64,000 bases of DNA. Origin: Phyllobacterium myrsinacearum (GTDB lineage Bacteria; Pseudomonadota; Alphaproteobacteria; Rhizobiales; Rhizobiaceae). The first letter of the stretch is position 1, and each line of letters opens with the position of its first letter. This document shows positions 19,842 to 28,249 of this stretch, piece by piece. The stretch spans positions 62,001-126,000 of the forward strand of contig NZ_PVBT01000003.1 in NCBI RefSeq assembly GCF_002980555.1, in the 5' to 3' direction. Below the pieces are notes generated by a model, which worked only from the letters and a program-made list of their open reading frames with translations, was not told the DNA's origin and ran no database searches. Position numbers and translations under genes: made by a program.

Positions 19842-19879
19842 AAGCATGGGCCGGAAGCGGGAGACGTTCCGGACATGCT
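19842..19879 (+). other. Strong intercistronic hairpin between ATPase and binding-protein genes
   Basis: AAGCATG pairs with CATGCTT and CCGGAA with TTCCGG around a ten-base loop, 13 pairs with small bulges. It ends 11 nt before the ribosome site of the binding-protein gene. With no U-tract it looks like an RNA-processing or stabilising element, not a terminator. Confidence 0.5.
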
Positions 19880-19904
19880 TGTGAAACCCCAAGGAGGAGC
19901 ATTC

Positions 19905-21218
19905 ATGACCATCAACAGACGACATCTTCTCGGCGCTTCTGCCGGACTTGTGGCCGCTGCCGGGTTGAACCGGCTGGGCCTTACCCCGGCCTTTGCCCAG
20001 GCGGCCCCCGCCTACAAGCCGGAAGCGGGTGCAAAACTGCGCCTGCTGCGCTGGGTGCCGTTCGTGCCGGCGGAAGAAGCCGCATGGCTTGCCAATACCA
20101 AGAAGTTCAGCGACGCCACCGGCGTTGAAGTGCGCATCGACAAGGAAAGCTGGGAAGATGTGCGCCCGAAGGCCGCCGTTGCCGCCAATGTCGGCTCGGG
20201 CCCGGACATGGTGATGAGCTGGTTCGACGACCCGCACCAATATCCGGACAAGCTCGTCGATGTCACCGAGCTTGGCACCTATCTCGGCGGCGCCCATGGC
20301 GGCTGGTATCCGGGCCTCGAAGGCTATGCCAAGCGCGACGGCAAGTTCATCGCCCTGCCGCTCTGTGCCATCGGCAACGCCATCGTCTACCGCGACAGCC
20401 ACATGAAGGCCGCCGGCTTCAGCGAATTCCCCAAGGACACGGCGGGTTTCCTCGAACTCTGCAAGGCCATGCACGCCAAGGGCACGCCCGCGGGCTTCCC
20501 GCACGGCAAGGCCGTCGGCGACGGCAACAATTACGCCCACTGGCTGCTGTGGAGCCACGGCGGCAAGATGGTCGATGAAATCGGCAAGGTTGTCATCAAC
20601 AGCCCGGAAACGCTGGCCTCGGTGAAATATGCGCAGGAACTCTACAAGACCTTCATCCCCGGCACGGAAAGCTGGCAAGACGTTAACAACAACCGCGCCT
20701 TCCTGGCCGGGCAGATATCGCTGACCGCCAATGGCGTGTCCGTCTATTATGCCGCGAAGAAAGACCCGGCGATGGCGGCCATTGCCGAAGACATGCGTTC
20801 GGTCAATCTGCCCATTGGTCCGGTCGGCCAGTCGGTCGAGCTGCACCAGGCATCCACCGTCTCCATCTTCAAGCACACGAAATATCCGGAAGCCGCCAAG
20901 GCCTATCTGCAGTTCATGTACCAAGCCGACAACATGAATGCGTGGATCGAAGGCGCCAGCGCCTATTGCTGCCAGCCGCTGAAGGAATATGCCGCCAATC
21001 CCGTATGGACATCCAACCCCATCCACGAGGCCTATGCCAAGGCATCGGGCAGCCTGCGGCCGAACGGCTATGCCGGACCGCTCGGTACAGCGTCGGCCGG
21101 CGTGATGGCCGACTATGTGCTGGTCGACATGTATGCCACCGCCGTGACGGGTCAGATGACGCCGGAAGACGCCATCGCCCAGGCGGAAAAACGCGCCAAC
21201 CGTTACTACAACGTCTAG
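19905..21218 (+). CDS. ABC transporter substrate-binding protein (CUT1 sugar family)
   Basis: A 437-residue periplasmic binding protein, normal for extracellular solute-binding family 1. The N-terminus MTINRRHLLGASAG has a twin-arginine-like motif, followed by a hydrophobic stretch and a likely cleavage after AFAQA near residue 32, so Tat export is possible. The mature part carries typical family segments such as GPDMVMSWFDDP. AAGGAGG lies 7 nt before the ATG at 19905; the longer ORF start at 19875 is not supported. It binds the sugar or sugar acid for the importer. The ligand is unknown. Confidence 0.92.
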   Translation: MTINRRHLLGASAGLVAAAGLNRLGLTPAFAQAAPAYKPEAGAKLRLLRWVPFVPAEEAAWLANTKKFSDATGVEVRIDKESWEDVRPKAAVAANVGSGPDMVMSWFDDPHQYPDKLVDVTELGTYLGGAHGGWYPGLEGYAKRDGKFIALPLCAIGNAIVYRDSHMKAAGFSEFPKDTAGFLELCKAMHAKGTPAGFPHGKAVGDGNNYAHWLLWSHGGKMVDEIGKVVINSPETLASVKYAQELYKTFIPGTESWQDVNNNRAFLAGQISLTANGVSVYYAAKKDPAMAAIAEDMRSVNLPIGPVGQSVELHQASTVSIFKHTKYPEAAKAYLQFMYQADNMNAWIEGASAYCCQPLKEYAANPVWTSNPIHEAYAKASGSLRPNGYAGPLGTASAGVMADYVLVDMYATAVTGQMTPEDAIAQAEKRANRYYNV

Positions 21219-21289
21219 CCAAGGGGTGGAGACCGGCAGGATGACAAAGAGCGTGAATACAGGATGCTATGAAGGGAGTGATGTTCTTC

Positions 21290-21448
21290 ACCCCCCTCTG
21301 TCCTGCCGGACATCTCCCCACAAAGGGGGGAGATCACATCGGCATCTGCACTTTTGCTTACATCGCCGTGGCTCAAAGCTGGTTGAAACAGCTGGGAAAG
21401 CTGATCTCCCCCCTTGTGGGGGAGATGGGCGGCAGCCCAGAGGGGGGT
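21290..21448. repeat. 159-bp palindromic intergenic element with 46-bp terminal inverted repeats
   Basis: The left end (21290-21335) and right end (21403-21448) are inverted copies over 46 bp with only a few mismatches, both starting ACCCCCCTCTG inward. Each arm holds its own small hairpin around ACAA flanked by C- and G-runs. A 67-bp centre has no coding content. The shape and GC-rich ends resemble the RIME-type and similar palindromic repeats of rhizobial genomes. It sits inside the ABC operon, and its right end supplies the G-rich ribosome site of the next gene. Confidence 0.8.
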
Positions 21449-21455
21449 ATTCCTT

Positions 21456-22382
21456 ATGACAGCAACAACAAAGCCATCTTCAGCCCTCGGCGCACTGACT
21501 CGGAACAACACGTTTCTGGGTTTTCTGTTTCTGTTGCCGGCTGCGGTGTTCCTGCTGTGCTTTCTGACCTATCCGCTCGGCCTTGGGGTGTGGCTCGGCT
21601 TTACCGATGCCAAGATCGGCCGCGACGGGATTTTCATCGGCCTGGAAAACTATCAGGCGCTGGCCAGCGATTCCGTCTTCTGGATGGCGGTCTACAATAC
21701 GGTTCTCTACACATTCATCGCCTCGGTCCTGAAATTCGCCCTCGGCCTGTGGCTGGCGCTGATCCTCAATGAAAACCTGCCATTCAAGTCGTTCTTCCGT
21801 GCCATCATCCTCTTGCCGTGGGTTGTGCCGACGGTGCTGTCGGCGCTGGCCTTCTGGTGGATTTACGATGCACAGTTCTCGATCATTTCCTGGTCGCTGA
21901 TCAAGCTCGGCCTCATCGATACGCCCATCAATTTCCTCGGCGATCCCAACAATGCGCGCGCATCGGTCATCGCCGCCAATGTCTGGCGCGGCATTCCCTT
22001 CGTGGCCATTTCGCTGCTCGCGGGCCTGCAGACCATCCCGCAATCCTTGCATGAAGCCGCCTCGCTCGACGGTGCAACCGGCTGGCAGCGCTTCCGCTTC
22101 ATCACCCTGCCCATGCTCACCCCCATCATTGCCGTGGTCATGACCTTTTCTGTGCTCTTCACCTTCACCGATTTCCAGCTGATCTACGTGCTGACCAAGG
22201 GCGGGCCGGTCAATGCCACCCATCTCATGGCCACGCTTTCATTCCAGCGGGGCATTCCGGGCGGGCAACTCGGTGAAGGCGCGGCCATTGCCGTCGCCAT
22301 GATCCCGTTCCTCCTCGCCTCGATCCTGTTCTCATTCTTCGGCCTGCAGCGCCGGAAATGGCAGCAGGGCGGACAGGATTAA
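21456..22382 (+). CDS. ABC transporter permease (sugar, MalF/UgpA type)
   Basis: A 308-residue inner-membrane permease with six hydrophobic helices and the cytoplasmic EAA loop EAASLDGATGWQRFRFITLP that docks on the ATPase. The ATG at 21456 gives a normal MalF-type N-terminus with FLGFLFLLPAAVFLL as the first helix; the longer start at 21414 would read through the repeat element. The only ribosome-like sequence is AGAGGGGGG, formed by the repeat end. It is 13 bp before the second permease gene. Confidence 0.92.
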   Translation: MTATTKPSSALGALTRNNTFLGFLFLLPAAVFLLCFLTYPLGLGVWLGFTDAKIGRDGIFIGLENYQALASDSVFWMAVYNTVLYTFIASVLKFALGLWLALILNENLPFKSFFRAIILLPWVVPTVLSALAFWWIYDAQFSIISWSLIKLGLIDTPINFLGDPNNARASVIAANVWRGIPFVAISLLAGLQTIPQSLHEAASLDGATGWQRFRFITLPMLTPIIAVVMTFSVLFTFTDFQLIYVLTKGGPVNATHLMATLSFQRGIPGGQLGEGAAIAVAMIPFLLASILFSFFGLQRRKWQQGGQD

Positions 22383-22395
22383 GGGAGGAGAGACC

Positions 22396-23295
22396 ATGAG
22401 CATTTCCGAACAGACCGCCACGCCGACACTCACCGACGACGCGCAGGGCATGAGCTATCTCAACCGGCTGCCGCGGCGCCTCGTCGTGCTCTACCTGCCG
22501 CTGGCTGTTTTCATCATCGTGTTGCTGTTCCCGTTCTACTGGATGGCAATCACGGCGGTGAAGCCCAACTCGCAGTTGACGGACTACAACAATTACAGCC
22601 CGTTCTGGGTGGTCGGGCCAACGCTTGACCACATCAAATATCTCCTGTTCGAGACCTCCTATCCGGGCTGGCTGTGGAACACACTTGTTGTCTCGGTCTG
22701 CGCGACCGTTCTGTCGCTTGCAGCCTCGGTCTTTGCCGCCTACGCCATCGAGCGCATCCGCTTCAAGGGCTCGCGCTCGGTCGGGCTCCTGATCTTCCTT
22801 GCCTATCTCGTGCCGCCCTCGATCCTGTTCATTCCGCTGGCCGTGATCGTCTTCAAGTTCGGCATCTATGACAGCAAGCTGGCGCTGATCTTCACCTACC
22901 CGACCTTCCTCATTCCGTTCTGCACATGGCTGCTCATGGGTTACTTCCGTTCGATCCCGTTTGAGCTGGAAGAAAGTGCCCTCGTCGACGGCGCTTCGCG
23001 CTGGCAAATCCTCATCAGGGTCATATTGCCGCTGGCGGTGCCCGGACTGATCTCTGCCGGCATTTTCGCCTTCACTTTGTCGTGGAATGAGTTCATCTAT
23101 GCGCTGACCTTTATCCAGTCCTCGGAGAACAAGACTGTCCCGGTCGGTGTCCTGACGGAGCTGGTGCGAGGGGATGTTTTCGAGTGGGGTTCGCTGATGG
23201 CAGGGGCGCTGTTTGGCTCGCTGCCCGTCGTCATCCTCTACTCATTCTTTGTCGATTATTACGTGTCCTCGATGACCGGCGCGGTCAAAGAGTAA
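22396..23295 (+). CDS. ABC transporter permease (sugar, MalG/UgpE type)
   Basis: A 299-residue permease with six hydrophobic segments, beginning near residue 30 ([20 protein letters not shown]). The EAA loop reads [21 protein letters not shown] near residue 195. AAGGGAGGAG precedes the ATG by a few bases. It completes the importer with the ATPase, binding protein and first permease. A dehydratase gene follows 32 bp later on the same transcript, linking transport directly to catabolism. Confidence 0.93.
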   Translation: MSISEQTATPTLTDDAQGMSYLNRLPRRLVVLYLPLAVFIIVLLFPFYWMAITAVKPNSQLTDYNNYSPFWVVGPTLDHIKYLLFETSYPGWLWNTLVVSVCATVLSLAASVFAAYAIERIRFKGSRSVGLLIFLAYLVPPSILFIPLAVIVFKFGIYDSKLALIFTYPTFLIPFCTWLLMGYFRSIPFELEESALVDGASRWQILIRVILPLAVPGLISAGIFAFTLSWNEFIYALTFIQSSENKTVPVGVLTELVRGDVFEWGSLMAGALFGSLPVVILYSFFVDYYVSSMTGAVKE

Positions 23296-23327
23296 TTGGG
23301 GCGTGCCCCCATCCAGGAGTTGCTTTC

Positions 23328-25130
23328 ATGACCACCACCAAAACCCCGAAAAAGCTTCGCTCGCAGGAATGGTTCGACAATCCTGACAACCCGGGGATGA
23401 CGGCGCTCTATCTCGAGCGTTATCTCAATTACGGCCTGACACGGGCGGAACTGCAGTCGGGCAAGCCGATCATCGGCATCGCCCAGACGGGCTCGGACCT
23501 TTCGCCCTGCAACCGCCATCACATCGAATTGGCCAAGCGGGTGCGCGACGGCATCATCGCGGCGGGCGGTATCCCGTTCGAGTTTCCGGTTCATCCCATT
23601 CAGGAAACCGGCAAGCGTCCCGGCGCAGCACTCGACCGCAACCTCGCCTATCTCGGGCTGGTGGAAGTCCTCTTCGGTTATCCGCTGGATGGCGTCGTGC
23701 TGACCATCGGCTGTGACAAGACCACGCCGGCCATGCTGATGGGCGCTGCCACGGTAAACATTCCCGCTATCGCCCTCTCCGTCGGGCCCATGCTGAACGG
23801 CTGGCACCGCGGCGAGCGCACCGGTTCCGGCACCATCGTCTGGAAATCGCGTGAAAAGCTGACTTCAGGCGAAATCAACTACGACGAGTTCATGGACATC
23901 GTGGCGTCGTCGGCACCGTCCGTCGGCTATTGCAACACCATGGGCACCGCGACCACGATGAATTCGCTGGCCGAGGCACTCGGCATGGAACTGCCCGGCG
24001 GCGCGGCCATCCCGGCGCCTTACCGTGAACGCGGCCAGATTGCCTATGACACCGGCAAGCGCATTGTCGACATGGTGCGCGAAGACCTGAAGCCCTCCGA
24101 CATCATGACCCGCGCGGCCTTCGAGAATGCGATCGTCATCAACTCGGCCATCGGCGGGTCGACTAATGCGCCCATCCATCTGAATGCCATTGCCCGCCAT
24201 CTCGATATCGCGCTCGACAATGATGACTGGCAGGCCATCGGTCATGATGTGCCGCTGCTGGTCAACCTGCAGCCTGCGGGGGAATATCTGGGCGAAGATT
24301 ACCACCGCGCGGGCGGCGTACCTGCCGTCGTGGCGGAACTGCTCAAGGCGAAGCGCCTGCCGCACCCCTCGGCGCTCACCGTCAACGGCAAGAGCATCGG
24401 CACCAATTGCGAGGGTGTCGAAAATCTCAACACCGACGTCATTCGTCCCTATGAGACACCGCTGAAGAAGAAGGCCGGATTCATCAATCTCAAGGGCAAC
24501 CTCTTCGACAGCGCCATCATGAAAACCAGCGTGATTTCCGACGAATTCCGCGAGCGCTATCTGTCCGATCCGGAGGATCCGGAAGCGTTCGAAGGCATTG
24601 CCGAAGTGTTCGAGGGCCCGGAAGATTACCATGCGCGGATCGACGATCCGAAACTCGGCCTTGACGAGAACAGCATCCTGATCATGCGCGGCACCGGCCC
24701 CATCGGCTATCCCGGCGCGGCCGAAGTGGTCAACATGCAGCCCCCGGGCTATCTCTTGAAGAAAGGCATCCACGCGCTGCCATGCCTTGGGGACGGCCGC
24801 CAGTCCGGCACGTCAGGTTCGCCGTCCATCCTCAATGCCTCACCCGAGGCGGCCGTCAATGGCGGTCTGGCACTGGTGCGCTCCGGCGACCACCTGCGCA
24901 TCGACCTGCGCAAAGGCACCGCCAACATCCTCATCGATGACGAGGAACTACAGAAGCGCCGGGACGACCTTCTGGCAGCGGGCGGCTACAAATATCCGGC
25001 CAGCCAGACGCCATGGCAGGAAATCCAGCGCGGCATGGTCGATCAGCTGGCGCAGGGCATGGTCCTGAAACCGGCAGTTGATTTCCAACGTATTGCCCAG
25101 ACCAAGGGACTGCCGCGCGACAACCACTGA
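23328..25130 (+). CDS. IlvD/Edd family sugar-acid dehydratase, D-xylonate dehydratase-like
   Basis: A 600-residue Fe-S dehydratase that should convert an aldonate to a 2-keto-3-deoxy acid. Cluster cysteines are seen in [16 protein letters not shown] and YCNTMGTA. The N-terminal part ([22 protein letters not shown]) is much closer to Caulobacter XylD than to IlvD or L-arabonate dehydratases as I recall them. AGGAG lies 8 nt before the ATG. It is followed by an SDR and an FAH-family hydrolase, which fits the oxidative diketo route. The family is certain; D-xylonate as the substrate is only likely. Confidence 0.9.
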   Translation: MTTTKTPKKLRSQEWFDNPDNPGMTALYLERYLNYGLTRAELQSGKPIIGIAQTGSDLSPCNRHHIELAKRVRDGIIAAGGIPFEFPVHPIQETGKRPGAALDRNLAYLGLVEVLFGYPLDGVVLTIGCDKTTPAMLMGAATVNIPAIALSVGPMLNGWHRGERTGSGTIVWKSREKLTSGEINYDEFMDIVASSAPSVGYCNTMGTATTMNSLAEALGMELPGGAAIPAPYRERGQIAYDTGKRIVDMVREDLKPSDIMTRAAFENAIVINSAIGGSTNAPIHLNAIARHLDIALDNDDWQAIGHDVPLLVNLQPAGEYLGEDYHRAGGVPAVVAELLKAKRLPHPSALTVNGKSIGTNCEGVENLNTDVIRPYETPLKKKAGFINLKGNLFDSAIMKTSVISDEFRERYLSDPEDPEAFEGIAEVFEGPEDYHARIDDPKLGLDENSILIMRGTGPIGYPGAAEVVNMQPPGYLLKKGIHALPCLGDGRQSGTSGSPSILNASPEAAVNGGLALVRSGDHLRIDLRKGTANILIDDEELQKRRDDLLAAGGYKYPASQTPWQEIQRGMVDQLAQGMVLKPAVDFQRIAQTKGLPRDNH

Positions 25131-25152
25131 GGCCAACCGTTCGGGAGGGAAC

Positions 25153-25905
25153 ATGGCGAACACCATCAGGCGCTATGAGGGGCGGCATGCAGTCATTACC
25201 GGCGGTGCTTCCGGCATAGGCTACAGGACGGCGGAGCGGATCGTGTCGGAGGGCGGCACGGTCAGTCTCTGGGACGTGGATGCAGCACGGATCGAGGACG
25301 CAAAAGCCAGGCTCGGTGAGGGCGCGCTTGGGCTGGCGCTCGATGTTTCCGATCCGGCTCAGGTGGAAAAGGCGGCGCAGCACACCGCCGCCAGCGCCGG
25401 CAGGATCGATATCCTCATCTGTTCGGCCGGGATCACCGGGCCGAACGCCAAGGTGGCGGATTATCCGATCGATCAATGGAAGCGGGTATTCGATATCAAC
25501 GTCAACGGCCTGTTCTACTGCAATCGCTTTGTCGTGCCGTTCATGCAGAAGAACGGCTATGGCCGCATCGTCAATGTTGCCTCCATTGCCGGCAAGGAGG
25601 GCAATCCCAATGCTTCAGCCTACAGCGCGTCGAAGGCGGCGGTGATCGGCCTGACCAAATCGCTCGGCAAGGAGCTGGTGCATGACGGCATCACCGTCAA
25701 TGCCATTACCCCGGCCACCGTCGATACGCCGATCCTCCAGCAGCTCAAACCTGAATTCATCGATTACATGCTGTCGAAAATACCCATGCAGCGGTTTGGT
25801 ACCGTCGATGAACTGGCATCCCTGATCAGCTGGATCGCCAGCGAGGAATGCTCGTTCACAACAGGTGCTGTTTTCGATATTTCCGGTGGCCGCGCCACCT
25901 ATTGA
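25153..25905 (+). CDS. SDR family oxidoreductase, probable 2-keto-3-deoxy-sugar-acid 4-dehydrogenase
   Basis: A 250-residue classical SDR: cofactor motif TGGASGIG at about residues 16-23, CSAG in place of NNAG, and catalytic Ser-Tyr-Lys in VASIAGKEGNPNASAYSASK. GGGAGG is 4 nt before the ATG. Between a dehydratase and an FAH-family hydrolase, it most likely oxidises C4 of the 2-keto-3-deoxy acid to a 2,4-diketo-3-deoxy acid, as in the L-rhamnose and L-fucose routes of other bacteria. That role comes from gene order and family, not from a diagnostic residue. Confidence 0.88.
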   Translation: MANTIRRYEGRHAVITGGASGIGYRTAERIVSEGGTVSLWDVDAARIEDAKARLGEGALGLALDVSDPAQVEKAAQHTAASAGRIDILICSAGITGPNAKVADYPIDQWKRVFDINVNGLFYCNRFVVPFMQKNGYGRIVNVASIAGKEGNPNASAYSASKAAVIGLTKSLGKELVHDGITVNAITPATVDTPILQQLKPEFIDYMLSKIPMQRFGTVDELASLISWIASEECSFTTGAVFDISGGRATY

Positions 25906-25932
25906 TCCCCTCCCAATCAGAAAGGTTACCCC

Positions 25933-26772
25933 ATGAAACTCGTGCGTTACGGCCCCGCCGGTCAGGAAAAGCCGGGGCTTGTCGACAAGGATGGCAAGGT
26001 TCGCGATCTCTCCGCTCACATCAGGGATATCGCCGGTGAAGCGATTTCGCCTGCGGGGCTGAAAAAGCTTGCCAGCATCGACCCGGCTTCACTGCCCGAG
26101 GTCACCGTCGACCGGTACGGCGCCTGTGTTGCGGGAACCGGCAAGTTCATCTGCATCGGCCTCAACTATTCCGACCATGCGGCGGAAACCGGCGCAACCG
26201 TGCCGCCGGAGCCGATCATCTTCATGAAGGCGACCTCGGCCATTGTGGGCCCGAATGACGATGTGGAAATTCCGCGCGGCTCGCTGAAGACAGACTGGGA
26301 AGTCGAGCTTGGCGTGGTTATCGGCAAGCACACCAAATATGTCAGTGAGGACGAAGCACTCGATCATGTGGCGGGTTACTGCCTGATCAATGACGTGTCG
26401 GAACGGGCATTCCAGGCCGAGCGCCAGGGGCAGTGGACCAAGGGCAAGAGCTGCGACACATTCGGACCTACCGGCCCATGGCTGGTGACGAAAGATGAAG
26501 TGGCCGACCCGCAGAAGCTGAAAATGTGGCTTGATGTCAATGGTCATCGCTATCAGAACGGCTCGACCGAAACGATGGTTTACGGCGTCAAATATCTCGT
26601 TTCCTACCTGTCGCAATTCATGTCGCTGCATCCCGGCGACATCATCTCGACAGGCACACCGCCCGGCGTCGGCCTTGGCCAGAAACCGAATATCTTCCTG
26701 AAGGCCGGAGATGTCATGACACTGGGCATTGAGGGGTTGGGCGTGCAAAAGCAGACGGTCGTTCAGGGCTGA
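25933..26772 (+). CDS. Fumarylacetoacetate hydrolase family protein, probable 2,4-diketo-3-deoxy-sugar-acid hydrolase
   Basis: A 279-residue FAH-fold enzyme. The metal-binding acids appear in KTDWEVELGVVIGK, and FICIGLNYSDHAAE and LINDVSERAFQ are family segments. STGTPPGVGLG near the C-terminus is the substrate loop. Members of this subgroup cleave 2,4-diketo-3-deoxy-L-rhamnonate or -fuconate to pyruvate and lactate. Here a pentonate would instead give pyruvate and glycolate. Spacing of 27 bp to the SDR supports one operon. Chain length of the substrate is not decidable from sequence. Confidence 0.88.
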   Translation: MKLVRYGPAGQEKPGLVDKDGKVRDLSAHIRDIAGEAISPAGLKKLASIDPASLPEVTVDRYGACVAGTGKFICIGLNYSDHAAETGATVPPEPIIFMKATSAIVGPNDDVEIPRGSLKTDWEVELGVVIGKHTKYVSEDEALDHVAGYCLINDVSERAFQAERQGQWTKGKSCDTFGPTGPWLVTKDEVADPQKLKMWLDVNGHRYQNGSTETMVYGVKYLVSYLSQFMSLHPGDIISTGTPPGVGLGQKPNIFLKAGDVMTLGIEGLGVQKQTVVQG

Positions 26773-26872
26773 CAAGCAGCCGGTTTTCCTTACTATGAGA
26801 ATCACCGCACCCGATGACGGTGCGGTTCCATGGGCGTTGCGCAGCGTCCGAACGGTACTGGGAGGTCCATTC

Positions 26873-28210
26873 ATGAGCATCGCAACGTCATCCGCCCATC
26901 CGCCGCAAAAGGCACCGGCGGGCGCCAGCAAGGTCCGCTACATCATTCTTGCCATGTGCTTTCTTGGCATAACGATGAACTATCTCGACCGGGCCAATCT
27001 GAGCGTGGCACTGCCCTATATCGATGCCGAGCTCAATCTCCAGCTGACCAATGCGGAAAAGGGTCTGATCCTCGGCGCCTTCTTCTGGGCCTATGACGGC
27101 ATGATGCTCATTGCCGGCTGGTTCACCGACAAGGTCGGATCACGCCGGTCATTCACCATCGCCGCGGTCTGGTGGTCGGCCTTCACCGCGCTGACGCCGC
27201 TGGCCACCAGTTTCTGGGGATTTTTTGCCGTGCGCTTTGCCCTCGGCGCCGGGGAAGCCCCCGCCTATCCCAGCGCGACCAAGGCAGCCTCCCGCTGGTT
27301 CCCGAAGAGCGAGCGCGCCTTCGCCACGGCGGTCATCGATTCCGGTTCGCGTGTCGGCACCGTGCTGGCCTTGCCGATCGTTACGGGCATTATCGCCCTG
27401 ACCACCTGGCACTATTCCTTTGCTATCCTCGGCGCGCTCGGCCTTGTCTGGGCCTTCTTCTGGTATGTCATGTACCGCGATCCGGCCGAACACACCGGCG
27501 CCAATGATCTCGAGCGCCAGTACATCACCGACAATGGCGGGCGCACCGACGCAACCGACGACGCGGAAGCCGTCAAGATTCGCTGGATCGACCTTTTCCG
27601 CTACCGCACCATCTGGGGCATGATGATCGGATTTTTCTGCCTGAACTTCGTCATCTATTTCTTCCTCACCTGGTTTCCGGACTACCTAAAGAATGCACGC
27701 GGCCTCAACCTGGCGGAGCTTGGAACATTCGGCATGATTCCGGGCCTGACCGCGGTGGTCGCCGCATGGAGCGCAGGCGCCTGGGCGGACCGGGCGATCC
27801 GCGGCGGTGCCGATGTCACGGCCATTCGCAAGCTCATCATGGTCGGAGGTCTGCTGGGCGGCGCAGCCATTCTCCCGGCAGCACTGGTGTCATCGCTTTA
27901 CATGGCACTCATCTTCCTGGCGATTTCCTACAGCAGCCTCGCCGTAGCCGCCACGGCCATCTGGTCGCTGCCCGCTGACGTGGCGCCCAGTTCCCATCAC
28001 GTCGCATCGATCGGCGGTATCCAGAATTTTGCCTCGAACATTGCCGGCATTATCAGCCCGTTCCTGTTCGGCGCGCTGCTTGACCGCTTCCACGGCAACT
28101 ATACGCCCTCATTCGCCATGGCAGCCTTCATGGCGCTGGTCGGCGCTTTCACCTATGCCTTTGTGGTCGGTCGCGCCGAACCCTTGCCCGTGCTCCCGCC
28201 AAGAACCTAA
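26873..28210 (+). CDS. MFS transporter, anion:cation symporter family (DgoT/GudP-like)
   Basis: A 445-residue major facilitator with about twelve membrane segments. MNYLDRANLSVALP near residue 35 is the signature of the ACS family that imports hexonates, glucarate and similar acids with a cation. GGGAGG lies 7 nt before the ATG at 26873; the longer frame at 26729 is a readthrough of the preceding gene end. As the last gene of the operon it gives a second uptake system, likely for the sugar acid itself, while the ABC importer takes the sugar or a different form. Confidence 0.9.
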   Translation: MSIATSSAHPPQKAPAGASKVRYIILAMCFLGITMNYLDRANLSVALPYIDAELNLQLTNAEKGLILGAFFWAYDGMMLIAGWFTDKVGSRRSFTIAAVWWSAFTALTPLATSFWGFFAVRFALGAGEAPAYPSATKAASRWFPKSERAFATAVIDSGSRVGTVLALPIVTGIIALTTWHYSFAILGALGLVWAFFWYVMYRDPAEHTGANDLERQYITDNGGRTDATDDAEAVKIRWIDLFRYRTIWGMMIGFFCLNFVIYFFLTWFPDYLKNARGLNLAELGTFGMIPGLTAVVAAWSAGAWADRAIRGGADVTAIRKLIMVGGLLGGAAILPAALVSSLYMALIFLAISYSSLAVAATAIWSLPADVAPSSHHVASIGGIQNFASNIAGIISPFLFGALLDRFHGNYTPSFAMAAFMALVGAFTYAFVVGRAEPLPVLPPRT

Positions 28211-28236
28211 GACGGAGAAGGACGTCCTCCTCCGTT
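28211..28236. terminator. Inverted repeat between convergent MFS and tamB genes
   Basis: ACGGAGAAGGAC is followed directly by its near-perfect inverse GTCCTCCTCCGT. There is no U-tract. It may act as a two-way terminator for the converging transcripts. Confidence 0.4.
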
Positions 28237-28249
28237 CCTGCAGCGCCGG

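Noticed and set aside
19548-21026. Minus-strand open frame of 492 codons opposite the binding-protein gene
   Set aside because: It spans two plus-strand genes and their gap without any domain pattern.
21290-21448. Inverted repeats considered as a CRISPR fragment or insertion sequence
   Set aside because: There is only one pair of inverted arms, no direct-repeat/spacer series and no transposase; it fits a palindromic non-coding element.
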